DNA of 52,121 nt from an uncultured Clostridia bacterium (GTDB taxonomy: Bacteria > Bacillota > Clostridia > UBA1381). The notes beneath the pieces are model-generated. The model saw only the letters and a list, made by a program, of their open reading frames with translations. It was not told the DNA's origin and made no database searches. Positions within the stretch are counted from its first letter, which is position 1. The number at the start of each line of letters is the position of its first letter. A program made the position numbers and the translations under genes. Shown piece by piece: positions 42,705 to 49,935 of this stretch. Where the stretch lies: the NCBI GenBank assembly GCA_944392335.1, contig CALXWJ010000013.1:1-52121 (forward strand), written 5' to 3'.

Positions 42705-43877
42705 TTAAAAATAACTAACCTTAATTCTTTTGCCCATTTGCTTTAAGCATTTAGAAAGTTCTTCAACAAGATTCATCTTTATATTGAAGTTTATCGGTAG
42801 CTCGGGGTTTTGATGTGCCGGATTCATTGCTCTGCCGACAAAAAAATTTATATCGGTTGCTTCTTCAAAAAGAAGCCTGCATATGAGGGACGCCCCGTCA
42901 CGTTTATATCCCCAATGGGTGTAGCTTTCATTGTCTTTTAAATAATCTTTTGCATATTCCAATACCTTGTTAATTGTTATAACGCCCTCCGTAACCAGAT
43001 CAACGCCTTCAATTTCGGCAATAGGAGGAACATCGGAACATTCGAAATTCAGAGTCGGCTTAACCGTTTTACCCAAATATTTTGCTGCTATTGAGGAGGT
43101 TGTGCCTCCGCATACAATGTGTTTTCCTTCTTTAGAGAAAAAGAGTGACATCATTCTGTCAGCATCATCTCTGTTTGAAGGCGGACCGAATAAAATGTTC
43201 ATAGGCGATCTTTTTCTTATACGTACAACGCAAGCGGTTGCATCGTCACCCGGCTGTTCACCATACAGTTTATTACATTCGTCAATGAGAATTGTTGCCA
43301 GAGTCTTTGCTGTAAAATCTCCAAAAGTAAGAGGTTCAAGAAAATCTATAATATCCTCTCGTTTCCAGCCGAAATTATATGCAATACCTATTCCGGCATG
43401 GGGACAACCGTCACTCATGGCAATAAATATGTCATTTTCACGTAAATTTATCATGGATTTATATATTTTTTTTCCACCGATATCCATTTCCGATTTGGGG
43501 TAGTCATAATTTTTATTATCTCTTATTAATATGATTTGCGGATTATCATATTGTATTAATTCTGCCTGAGAATTATTAATCAGATGAATAATGGTAAAAG
43601 TTGAATATGCAACACCCCTCACACTGCATATGGGGAGTGTGGCTGCAATAGTGGAAACACATTCTTCAAGTGATAACCCCGACGCCATCATGGTTGAAAT
43701 AATTTTTGATGTAAGGGTTGAGAGAATACTTGCTTTTACGCCGCTTCCAAGACCGTCTGCAAGAACAATAACAGTAGAGTTTTCGTTTTGTTCAACAATA
43801 TCTACATGGTCACCGCACAGCTGTTCGCCGTAATGATTTATGCTTTTATATCCGATATCGGCACATAAATTATTCAT
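42705..43877 (-). CDS. SpoIIE/PP2C-type protein phosphatase
   Basis: A 390-aa cytoplasmic serine phosphatase with PP2C-type metal motifs VLADGLGSG (about 37-45), MSDGCPHAG and GDDATACVV (about 206-214). A second domain of about 160 residues follows (IVCGGTTSSIAAKYLGK), characteristic of the phosphatases in HydS loci. Its start overlaps the stop of the HydS-type gene by eight bases (ATGAATAA), giving tight translational coupling. In these operons the phosphatase is thought to convert a hydrogen or redox signal from HydS into dephosphorylation of an unknown target. That role is inferred from gene context, not shown here. Confidence 0.85.
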   Translation of the reverse strand: MNNLCADIGYKSINHYGEQLCGDHVDIVEQNENSTVIVLADGLGSGVKASILSTLTSKIISTMMASGLSLEECVSTIAATLPICSVRGVAYSTFTIIHLINNSQAELIQYDNPQIILIRDNKNYDYPKSEMDIGGKKIYKSMINLRENDIFIAMSDGCPHAGIGIAYNFGWKREDIIDFLEPLTFGDFTAKTLATILIDECNKLYGEQPGDDATACVVRIRKRSPMNILFGPPSNRDDADRMMSLFFSKEGKHIVCGGTTSSIAAKYLGKTVKPTLNFECSDVPPIAEIEGVDLVTEGVITINKVLEYAKDYLKDNESYTHWGYKRDGASLICRLLFEEATDINFFVGRAMNPAHQNPELPINFNIKMNLVEELSKCLKQMGKRIKVSYF

Positions 43878-45546
43878 CGGTAATCGTCTCCTTTAAATTT
43901 GTAAGTGCAATTTTGGTTTCAGCTGCCGTTTCACCAAGGAGCGACGCGATTTCCTGAACGATACGCATTTGCTTGTCTACAACCTTATCGGCGATCTCTA
44001 TTGTTTGCCGGCTGATGTTTTCCTTTTTCTCCCTGGCGTTTTCTTCATCGGTTATATCTCTTAAAATACATATCAAAAGCCTGTATTCTTTATCGTAGAC
44101 AATGGTTTGTTCGACATATTTTTCGTATTCTGCCATATAAACCCTTTTATCTTTTATATTTTTACCTGTTTTTAAAACGTCCATAAACAGATTGGGATCC
44201 ATAATCCTTACAACCTGATCGCCCAAAATATCATTGACGGATCTTAGATTCATCAATTTTAACGCGGCAGTATTGATTTGCTGGACTTCAAGATTTTCAT
44301 TGAGGACAATAAGCCCGTTTGGGGTGTTGTTTACAATGCTGTCCGAAAAACTTTCGGCTTTTTCTTTTAAGAACGGCAGACACATTGAGATCTCCGCTTT
44401 CCCCTGATATATGGCAACTGCTTTGTCACGGCAGGTATTATAACCGCAGGAGCCGCAGTTAAGCTCATCGGATGGCTTAAATTTGCCCATTTGATGAAGT
44501 ATTTCTTCAATCTCTTTTTCTGTTGGAGGAAGAAGCTTTTTCTCGATAACGGAAAAGTTCTTTGTAAGCTCCAAAGCATCGGGCTGATCTACGTTAAAGT
44601 CTTTTTTACCGGCAAATTCCGCAACGGCTTTATAGTCTTTAACGGGGGAACGGTGATATTTTTCCATGACCGGCCCGCCTATACAGCTTCCGACACAAGC
44701 GGACATTTCAATAAAGCATTTATGAATATTCCCGTTTTCGATCTCTTTTAATGCCGCCATGCAGTTTTCAACACCGTCAATCGCCAAATAGGTATACTCC
44801 GGATTATCCTGAGCCATTGTTTTTAAAATTCCCCCGGTAGTAGGGAAGAATCTTGCACGGCTGTTTTCATTATTGTCAGTTTCGTTCTCTAAAGTTATAT
44901 TTTCCTCTTTAAGCCATTTGGTAAGCTCGTCGAAGGTCAAAACCGCATCGACAATGCCTTCGTAATAGGCTGCCTCATCCTTCTTCGCGACACATGGCCC
45001 TATGAATACGGTTTTCGCGCCGGGATGCCGTTTTTTCAGCCGCATACAATGTGCCTGCATGGGAGAAACAACATTTGCAAGATATATCAGTTCATTGGGG
45101 AAATATTTTTGAATGAGCAGGTTGACGCTGTGACAGCATGAGGATATGATAATATCCCTGTTATCCTCATTCACCATTCTGTCATATTCACGCTTGACAA
45201 TTGTCGCCCCTATGGCAGTCTCTTCAGCATCGGCAAACCCCAGTTTTTTCAAGGCATTTTTCATTGAGCTTATTCCTACGCCTTCGTAATTTGCAATAAA
45301 GGACGGGGCAATGCTCACGTAAACGGGATCGCCGCTTTGGAGCAATACCCTTACTTTTTCGGTTTCGTCGACGATCTGCTTAGCATCTTGAGGACAGACA
45401 ACAAAGCATTGTCCGCAAAGGATACATTCATTACCGATTATATATGCCTGATTGCCCGAAAACCTTATCGATTTAACGGGACAATGACGAATACATTTAT
45501 AGCAATTTTTACAGTTTGATTTTTTTAATGTTAAACAGTCTGCCAT
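43870..45546 (-). CDS. HydS-type sensory [FeFe]-hydrogenase-like protein with PAS domain
   Basis: A 558-aa protein. Two ferredoxin motifs (CKNCYKCIRHCP, 12-23; CILCGQCFVVCP, 41-52) precede an H-cluster-type domain with SSCCHS (135-140), GPCVAKK (183-189) and MSACVGSC (281-288). The usual CCP of L1 is CCH here, as expected of a sensor tuned away from catalysis. A Fe4S4 domain CGSCGYNTC (364-372), a PAS domain (about 405-500) and a helical tail follow. This is the group C [FeFe] sensory arrangement, linked to H2-dependent control of other hydrogenases. It is coupled to the phosphatase by overlap, and AAGGGG lies seven bases before the ATG. Confidence 0.87.
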   Translation of the reverse strand: MADCLTLKKSNCKNCYKCIRHCPVKSIRFSGNQAYIIGNECILCGQCFVVCPQDAKQIVDETEKVRVLLQSGDPVYVSIAPSFIANYEGVGISSMKNALKKLGFADAEETAIGATIVKREYDRMVNEDNRDIIISSCCHSVNLLIQKYFPNELIYLANVVSPMQAHCMRLKKRHPGAKTVFIGPCVAKKDEAAYYEGIVDAVLTFDELTKWLKEENITLENETDNNENSRARFFPTTGGILKTMAQDNPEYTYLAIDGVENCMAALKEIENGNIHKCFIEMSACVGSCIGGPVMEKYHRSPVKDYKAVAEFAGKKDFNVDQPDALELTKNFSVIEKKLLPPTEKEIEEILHQMGKFKPSDELNCGSCGYNTCRDKAVAIYQGKAEISMCLPFLKEKAESFSDSIVNNTPNGLIVLNENLEVQQINTAALKLMNLRSVNDILGDQVVRIMDPNLFMDVLKTGKNIKDKRVYMAEYEKYVEQTIVYDKEYRLLICILRDITDEENAREKKENISRQTIEIADKVVDKQMRIVQEIASLLGETAAETKIALTNLKETITDE

Positions 45547-45564
45547 TGCAATACCCCTTTATAA

Positions 45565-45810
45565 TCAAATTTTTTTCATAACATTTTCTTCAAAAAACTC
45601 ATTGAATTTATCCGGTGTAACACCGGTGTAAACAGCATCGTCAACGACAATGGTAACACCCTCGCGGTTGCACCTGCCTGTACAGAAACAGCCTGCAAGA
45701 GTAACCTTTGAGCCGAGTGCCCTTTTTTCGATTTCATTTTGAAAAAGATTAACAAGTTCATGAGAACCTTTTAAATGACAGGAACTGCCGACACAAATTT
45801 GAATAATCAT
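45565..45810 (-). CDS. Thioredoxin-like [2Fe-2S] protein (NuoE/HydA-accessory type), copy 1
   Basis: An 81-aa protein with the thioredoxin-fold [2Fe-2S] ferredoxin pattern: Cys6 and Cys11 in CVGSSCHLKGS, and Cys43 and Cys47 in CFCTGRC. It corresponds to the C-terminal half of NuoE/HndA and carries single electrons between NADH- or ferredoxin-linked hydrogenase parts. The start at 45810 has CGGAG six bases upstream. It lies 18 bp before the HydS-type gene, and a 171-bp gap separates it from copy 2. That gap holds a TATAAT-like box but no convincing promoter. Confidence 0.82.
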   Translation of the reverse strand: MIIQICVGSSCHLKGSHELVNLFQNEIEKRALGSKVTLAGCFCTGRCNREGVTIVVDDAVYTGVTPDKFNEFFEENVMKKI

Positions 45811-45981
45811 TTTAAGCTCCGTTCCGCCGATAAAATACGGCATGATCTGTAAAATAACATATAATGCTGACTGCTTAAAAGTTAAAGGTATAAAGACAAA
45901 AGGTCATTTCTGTCATAATTTCAAGCGCAGTATTATATATGTAAGGTGTTTTTTGATTCATGTAATTTCATGGAATGTTTT

Positions 45982-46224
45982 TTATTTTATGCCGGCCATT
46001 ACATTTTTACTGAAAAATTCTTTTACCGTATCGGGTGATACCGAATAGAATGTATCGTCTACCGTAACGCATACGCCTTGCTGGCATTTGCCCATACAAA
46101 ACGTTCCGGCAAGCTCGACCTTGTCTCCCAAATTATTCTCCGAGATAAGATATTGAAGCTCTTCAACAACCTGTCTTGAGCCTTTTATATGGCATGAAGA
46201 ACCTATACATACTGTTATTTTCAT
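45982..46224 (-). CDS. Thioredoxin-like [2Fe-2S] protein, copy 2
   Basis: An 80-aa paralogue of the previous protein with the four ligands in the same positions (Cys6, Cys11, Cys43, Cys47; CIGSSCHIKGS and CMGKC). An excellent AAGGAGG precedes the ATG. Two diverged copies in one operon suggest different partners, for example one for HydS and one for the catalytic hydrogenase. Partner assignment is inference. Confidence 0.82.
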   Translation of the reverse strand: MKITVCIGSSCHIKGSRQVVEELQYLISENNLGDKVELAGTFCMGKCQQGVCVTVDDTFYSVSPDTVKEFFSKNVMAGIK

Positions 46225-46241
46225 ACATAATCCTCCTTTTA

Positions 46242-46991
46242 TTATTCATAATCAACTACATTTATCCATGAATGTAAAAATTCTCTTTCATGTTCATTGC
46301 CTTTGACGGTTTGGGACGCCGCGACGATAGGCATCCATTTTTGTACATATTGTACCGCGGTATCGCTTTTCTTACAGAACAGTTCAAGATATTTTTTCGC
46401 GCCTGCTATATCGCCGTTGAGCCAGAACAAAAGATATGTTCTTGCCGCGTCGGCGGAAGCATTCCCTTGAGTTGCGTGTGACCAGTCAAGAATATAAGGC
46501 GTAGCGTCATCCGCGATAATAATATTCGAAGGGTTAAAATCCCCGTGACATAATTTATTATGCTTGGGCATTGCTTCAAGACGTGTGTACAGATCATAGC
46601 GCACCGTCGCGCTCAGATCGGTCATGCTTATTTTTCGGCTCATTTTATCTTTCAATTTGTTAAGCATGGGGCATTTTTTCTCATGCATTTCAAGCTGCAG
46701 ATCAACAAATAAATTCAAATACTCGTCGTATTTATCGGGATTTTCCTCCATAAGCCTGTTCAGGGTTTTTCCCTTGATATAATCGGAAACGATTGTCCAT
46801 TTTCCGTCTATTGTTGTGACCTCCAATATTTTCGGGATATTTAAGCCTGTTTCTTCGACTCTTGCCTGATTTAACGCCTCATTTAAAATATCAGCCTTTG
46901 AAAAGTCGTTATTGAATACTTTAAGACACAAATCCCCGTCACGGTATATGGTTTTGTTGTTTCTGACAGCTATAATTCTGTCTAATTTCAT
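46242..46991 (-). CDS. APH/choline-kinase-like phosphotransferase
   Basis: A 249-aa protein-kinase-like phosphotransferase. Lys24 in DLCLKVF fits the ATP-binding lysine; the Brenner motif LCHGDFNPSN (147-156) holds the catalytic Asp151, and ILDWSHA (167-173) holds the metal-binding Asp169. The family includes aminoglycoside, homoserine and fructosamine kinases and the TIGR02172-like group of clostridia. AAGGAGG is well placed. It is the first gene of the hydrogen-sensor operon, 17 bp before the [2Fe-2S] gene, so it may act on a small molecule or protein in that pathway rather than on an antibiotic. The substrate is unknown. Confidence 0.8.
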   Translation of the reverse strand: MKLDRIIAVRNNKTIYRDGDLCLKVFNNDFSKADILNEALNQARVEETGLNIPKILEVTTIDGKWTIVSDYIKGKTLNRLMEENPDKYDEYLNLFVDLQLEMHEKKCPMLNKLKDKMSRKISMTDLSATVRYDLYTRLEAMPKHNKLCHGDFNPSNIIIADDATPYILDWSHATQGNASADAARTYLLFWLNGDIAGAKKYLELFCKKSDTAVQYVQKWMPIVAASQTVKGNEHEREFLHSWINVVDYE

Positions 46992-47052
46992 AAAACATTC
47001 CTCCTTGCTATATTAATGCGCCGTGTGTTCTTGTTTATGATATGCAGATGAT

Positions 47053-47080
47053 TGAATAACGGGACAAGCCCTTATAGAAG
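47053..47080 (+). repeat. Dispersed hairpin repeat, 3'-end fragment
   Basis: Only the end of the family is left: AATAACGGGACAAGCCCTTA followed by TAGAA. It lies between the hydrogen-sensor operon promoter and its first gene, in opposite orientation to that operon. Confidence 0.6.
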
Positions 47081-47123
47081 ACAAATAAAACATCATCTAT
47101 ATACCGATTACAATTTATAATAA

Positions 47124-47152
47124 ATTATATAATATTTTTGACATTAAATCAA
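47124..47152 (-). promoter_or_regulatory. Promoter of the hydrogen-sensor operon
   Basis: Minus strand TTGATT (47147-47152), a 17-bp spacer and TATAAT (47124-47129), about 130 bp before the first gene. The leader contains the repeat fragment at 47053-47080. Confidence 0.65.
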
Positions 47153-47191
47153 TATACTTTTTATACAATATTTTTAGTTAAAAATATAATT

Positions 47192-47211
47192 TGTTACAGT
47201 ATGTTACAGTA
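47192..47211 (+). repeat. Perfect tandem decamer TGTTACAGTA x2
   Basis: Two head-to-tail copies of TGTTACAGTA, exactly one helical turn apart, with a TAAAAT (47216-47221) just downstream. Possible regulator site or part of a promoter reading toward repeat copy G and the CobW gene. Confidence 0.4.
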
Positions 47212-47235
47212 ATGGTAAAATATAATTTTGAACTT

Positions 47236-47378
47236 AGGACTGTGGAAAGAGACGTCCCCGGTTTTTTTGGGCGGCGGGCTCATTTTCGCGGCCGGTGCGG
47301 GAGTGCGGTTTCCCGCCGGTCAACCGCCGGTATGAAGCGCTCTTGCCCTCGTTTAATAACGGGACAAGTATTTATTGA
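47236..47378 (+). repeat. Dispersed hairpin repeat, copy G (most diverged)
   Basis: GGACTGTGGAAAGAGACG opens it; the first hairpin is disturbed (CCCCGGTTTTTTTGGGCGGC). The second stem has changed on both sides to GGCCGG/CCGGTC and GGGAG/TTCCC while keeping pairing. The third and fourth parts end CTTGCCCTCG then ACGGGACAAGTATTTATTGAA. It lies upstream of the CobW promoter. Confidence 0.7.
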
Positions 47379-47516
47379 AAAAATTGTAAAATCAGTAATT
47401 TTAATATCGGCAAATTTTAAAACGGGCAAAAATATATGCATTGTAAAAATGTTGATCGGAACGATGAAAATACATGGAGATTTTTTGTGAAAAACAATTA
47501 TAAGCTATATAATAAA

Positions 47517-47544
47517 TTGACAAAAATAATTATTGTGGTATAAT
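47517..47544 (+). promoter_or_regulatory. Promoter of the CobW-family pair
   Basis: TTGACA (47517-47522), a 16-bp spacer and TATAAT (47539-47544), 50 bp before the start codon. Confidence 0.75.
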
Positions 47545-47594
47545 AATAATTAGAATTTTATGTATTAACAAACAAAGGAAAGGAAATGACATAA

Positions 47595-48701
47595 ATGACA
47601 AAGGTTGATATATTTTCAGGATTTTTGGGCGCGGGAAAAACCACACTTATCAAAAAGCTTATCAAAGAGGCTTATACGGGGGAAAAACTTGTCCTGATAG
47701 AAAATGAGTTTGGAACTATAGGAATAGACGGCGAATTTTTAAAAGAATCGGGAGTGAAGATAAATGAATTAAATTCAGGCTGCATTTGCTGCAGTCTTGT
47801 GGGTGATTTTTCAAAAGCATTGATACAAGTACTTAACGATTACAATCCCGATCGTATTATAATCGAGCCGTCCGGAGTGGGTAAATTGAGCGATGTCATA
47901 CGCGCCGTTAAAAATGCCGGGGCTGATATTGAAATAAACGGAATTGCAACAATTGCCGATGCAAATAAATGCAGGATGTATATGAAAAATTTCGGTGAAT
48001 TTTTCAACGACCAGATTGAAAACGCGGGATGTATTGTATTGAGCCATACCGATAATATTTCCGATGAAAAACTGCAAAATGTGATAGAGATGATAAAGGA
48101 GCATAACAGCAGTGCGGTCATAATATCAACGTCATGGGATGAGCTTGACGGGAAGGAAATTTTTTCGGCAATAGAAAGAAAAGATACTCTTGATAAAGAA
48201 CTTGAGATTCTTTCGTCACAACAGCATCATTGTCATGACCATGATGAGGGACGCCACTGTCACCATGATCACGATGAGAAACATCACTGTCATCATGAGC
48301 ATGACGAAGAACATCATTGCCATCATGACCATGACGAAGAACATCATCACTGTCACGGTGAACATCACCATGATCATGGGGAAGGCTGCGGATGTCATCA
48401 TGAGCATGACGAGCATCACCATCATGCTGATGATATATTTACAAGCTGGGGCATGGAAACGGCAAGAAAGTATTCAAAGGATGATATATTAAATATATTA
48501 AATAAGCTTTCCGATGAAAAAGAATATGGCTTGATCTTGAGGGCAAAAGGTATAGTTGCGTCGAAAGATCAATGGATCCATTTTGATTATGTGCCGGGTG
48601 AACCGGATGTACGTTTCGGCAGTCCGGCAGTGTGCGGAAGGCTTTGTGTTATAGGTTCAAAAATAAATGAGGAAAAACTGAAAGAATTATTTAATAACTG
48701 A
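47595..48701 (+). CDS. CobW/COG0523 GTPase with His-rich metal-binding insert
   Basis: A 368-aa G3E-family GTPase: Walker A GFLGAGKTT (9-17), the metal-binding CICC (63-66), switch segment ENEFGTIGID and IIEPSGVGKL. A 70-residue insert (about 209-279) is built almost entirely of His, Asp, Glu and Cys in HHCHHEHDE-like units, a store or capture site for zinc, nickel or another divalent metal. A CobW_C domain (about 285-368) ends the protein. Such proteins load metal into client enzymes. Its position next to a hydrogenase operon and with the DUF1980 fusion downstream suggests metal homeostasis; the metal is not fixed by the sequence. Confidence 0.9.
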   Translation: MTKVDIFSGFLGAGKTTLIKKLIKEAYTGEKLVLIENEFGTIGIDGEFLKESGVKINELNSGCICCSLVGDFSKALIQVLNDYNPDRIIIEPSGVGKLSDVIRAVKNAGADIEINGIATIADANKCRMYMKNFGEFFNDQIENAGCIVLSHTDNISDEKLQNVIEMIKEHNSSAVIISTSWDELDGKEIFSAIERKDTLDKELEILSSQQHHCHDHDEGRHCHHDHDEKHHCHHEHDEEHHCHHDHDEEHHHCHGEHHHDHGEGCGCHHEHDEHHHHADDIFTSWGMETARKYSKDDILNILNKLSDEKEYGLILRAKGIVASKDQWIHFDYVPGEPDVRFGSPAVCGRLCVIGSKINEEKLKELFNN

Positions 48702-48754
48702 TTTTATCGTTTGCGGTTGTGCCGCGGAACATTTGCGGCTGACAGGAGGGTTTT

Positions 48755-49696
48755 ATGGAAATACCGATTTATTTGTTTACCGGTTTTTTGGAGGCAGGCA
48801 AAACAAAGTTTATACAGGAAACGCTTGAGAGTGAGGAATTTAATTCGGGAGAAAATACCCTTTTGCTTGTATGTGAAGAGGGAATATGTGAATTTGAAAA
48901 AGACAGGTTTAAGGTTGATAATGTTTTGATCGAATATATCGATGATCCGGATGATATAAATACGGACACATTCAAAAGGCTTGAAAAAAAATATAATGTA
49001 CAAAGGGTTATCATTGAGTATAACGGAATGTGGCTTTTAGATGACCTTTATGCAAGTTTTCCGCGGGAGTGGAGCGTGTATCAGGAAATATTTACGGCCG
49101 ATGCGCAAACCTTCGAAAATTATAATCAGAATATGAGGTCTCTTGTGGTCGATAAGTTAAAAAGCTGTGAGCTGGTAATGTTTAACCGTGCGGCGGCAGA
49201 AACAAACCGTGAGGAATTTCATAAAATTATAAGGTCAATAAATAAAAGATGCACCATAGCATATGAATTCACCGACGGACATGTTGAAGAAGATAATATA
49301 GAAGACCCGCTGCCTTTTGATGTTAACGCGGATATTATAGAAATAAAAGACGACGATTATGCGGTTTGGTACAGGGATCTGTCAGAGGATACTTCAAAAT
49401 ATATAGGTAAAGTACTGAAATTCAAAGGCATTGTAGGACGTGAAAGGCTGCTTGGAGATAAAGCGTTTGTATTCGGCAGGCATGTCATGACATGCTGTGC
49501 CGAGGATATTTCCTTTCAGGGCTTGATTTGTAAGTCTAAAGAGCCTGTAGAGCTTAAAAATAGGGATTGGATTATTTTGACCGCAAAATTGATAATTGCC
49601 GAACATAAGGTGTATAATGGCGAAGGCCCGATATTGATAGCAAAATCAATAGAGAAAGCAGAACCGCCAAAACAGGAGGTTGCAACCTTTTATTGA
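48755..49696 (+). CDS. CobW-like GTPase fused to a DUF1980 (TIGR03943-type) domain
   Basis: A 313-aa protein. The N-terminal half is a reduced G3E GTPase (Walker A TGFLEAGKTK, 9-18) that lacks the CxCC metal motif of its neighbour. The C-terminal half (about 200-305) matches the DUF1980 C-terminal domain of TIGR03943 proteins: YIGKVLKFKGIVGRERL, FGRHVMTCCAEDISFQGLI, and NRDWIILTAKL. TIGR03943 proteins normally pair with a membrane permease and metal-responsive genes; here the domain sits on a GTPase and no permease is near. CAGGAGGG precedes the ATG, 53 bp after the first GTPase gene, so the two are one operon. Confidence 0.82.
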   Translation: MEIPIYLFTGFLEAGKTKFIQETLESEEFNSGENTLLLVCEEGICEFEKDRFKVDNVLIEYIDDPDDINTDTFKRLEKKYNVQRVIIEYNGMWLLDDLYASFPREWSVYQEIFTADAQTFENYNQNMRSLVVDKLKSCELVMFNRAAAETNREEFHKIIRSINKRCTIAYEFTDGHVEEDNIEDPLPFDVNADIIEIKDDDYAVWYRDLSEDTSKYIGKVLKFKGIVGRERLLGDKAFVFGRHVMTCCAEDISFQGLICKSKEPVELKNRDWIILTAKLIIAEHKVYNGEGPILIAKSIEKAEPPKQEVATFY

Positions 49697-49716
49697 TGCG
49701 CGGATTAACCGGATAC

Positions 49717-49890
49717 GGATATAACCGCGCCCAAGCTGTCCCCCGCCGTTACCGGCGGCGGGCTCCATAACTGTAATCGGTGAGAATACACCCTCCCACT
49801 GAAACGCTGAGGAGCTAACGCTCCTATTACCGGCTGCAATAGCTTTCAAGTTTCATTTAAACAAGCTTGACGCGGCGTTGCTGCGATTTA
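49717..49890 (+). repeat. Dispersed hairpin repeat, copy H (hybrid with module 2)
   Basis: The 5' half is typical (ATATAACCGCGCCCAAGCTG, CCGCCGTTACCGGCGG, CTGTAATCGGTGAGAATAC). The 3' half switches to the second module (CACTGAAACGCTGAGGAGC, CGGCTGCAATAGC, end GGCGTTGCTGCGATTTAAGG). The CTTGTCC...GGGACAAG stem is absent. It lies between the GTPase operon and the MBL hydrolase gene. Confidence 0.7.
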
Positions 49891-49935
49891 AGGGATTGCC
49901 GGTTTTTTCGTTTTAAGCAGAAAGGTTTTGGAAAG

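Noticed and set aside
45811..45981. Promoter inside the hydrogen-sensor operon
   Set aside because: A TATAAT-like box is present in the 171-bp gap, but no acceptable -35 box at 16-18 bp; left unannotated.
46242..46991. Aminoglycoside-resistance gene
   Set aside because: Only the general kinase motifs are present, and the gene leads a hydrogen-sensing operon, so a resistance role has no support.
48190..48492. Long open frames on both strands across the CobW His-rich region (Met-rich, M-x-M patterns)
   Set aside because: They are shadows of the CAT/CAC histidine-codon array of the CobW gene; no ribosome sites or sensible products.
8265..49890. CRISPR array
   Set aside because: The recurring units are 140-170 bp, widely separated by genes and in both orientations, without spacers of constant length.
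8265..49890. Classical MITE interpretation of the repeat family
   Set aside because: I could not find terminal inverted repeats or consistent target-site duplications at the copy ends; kept only as an open alternative.
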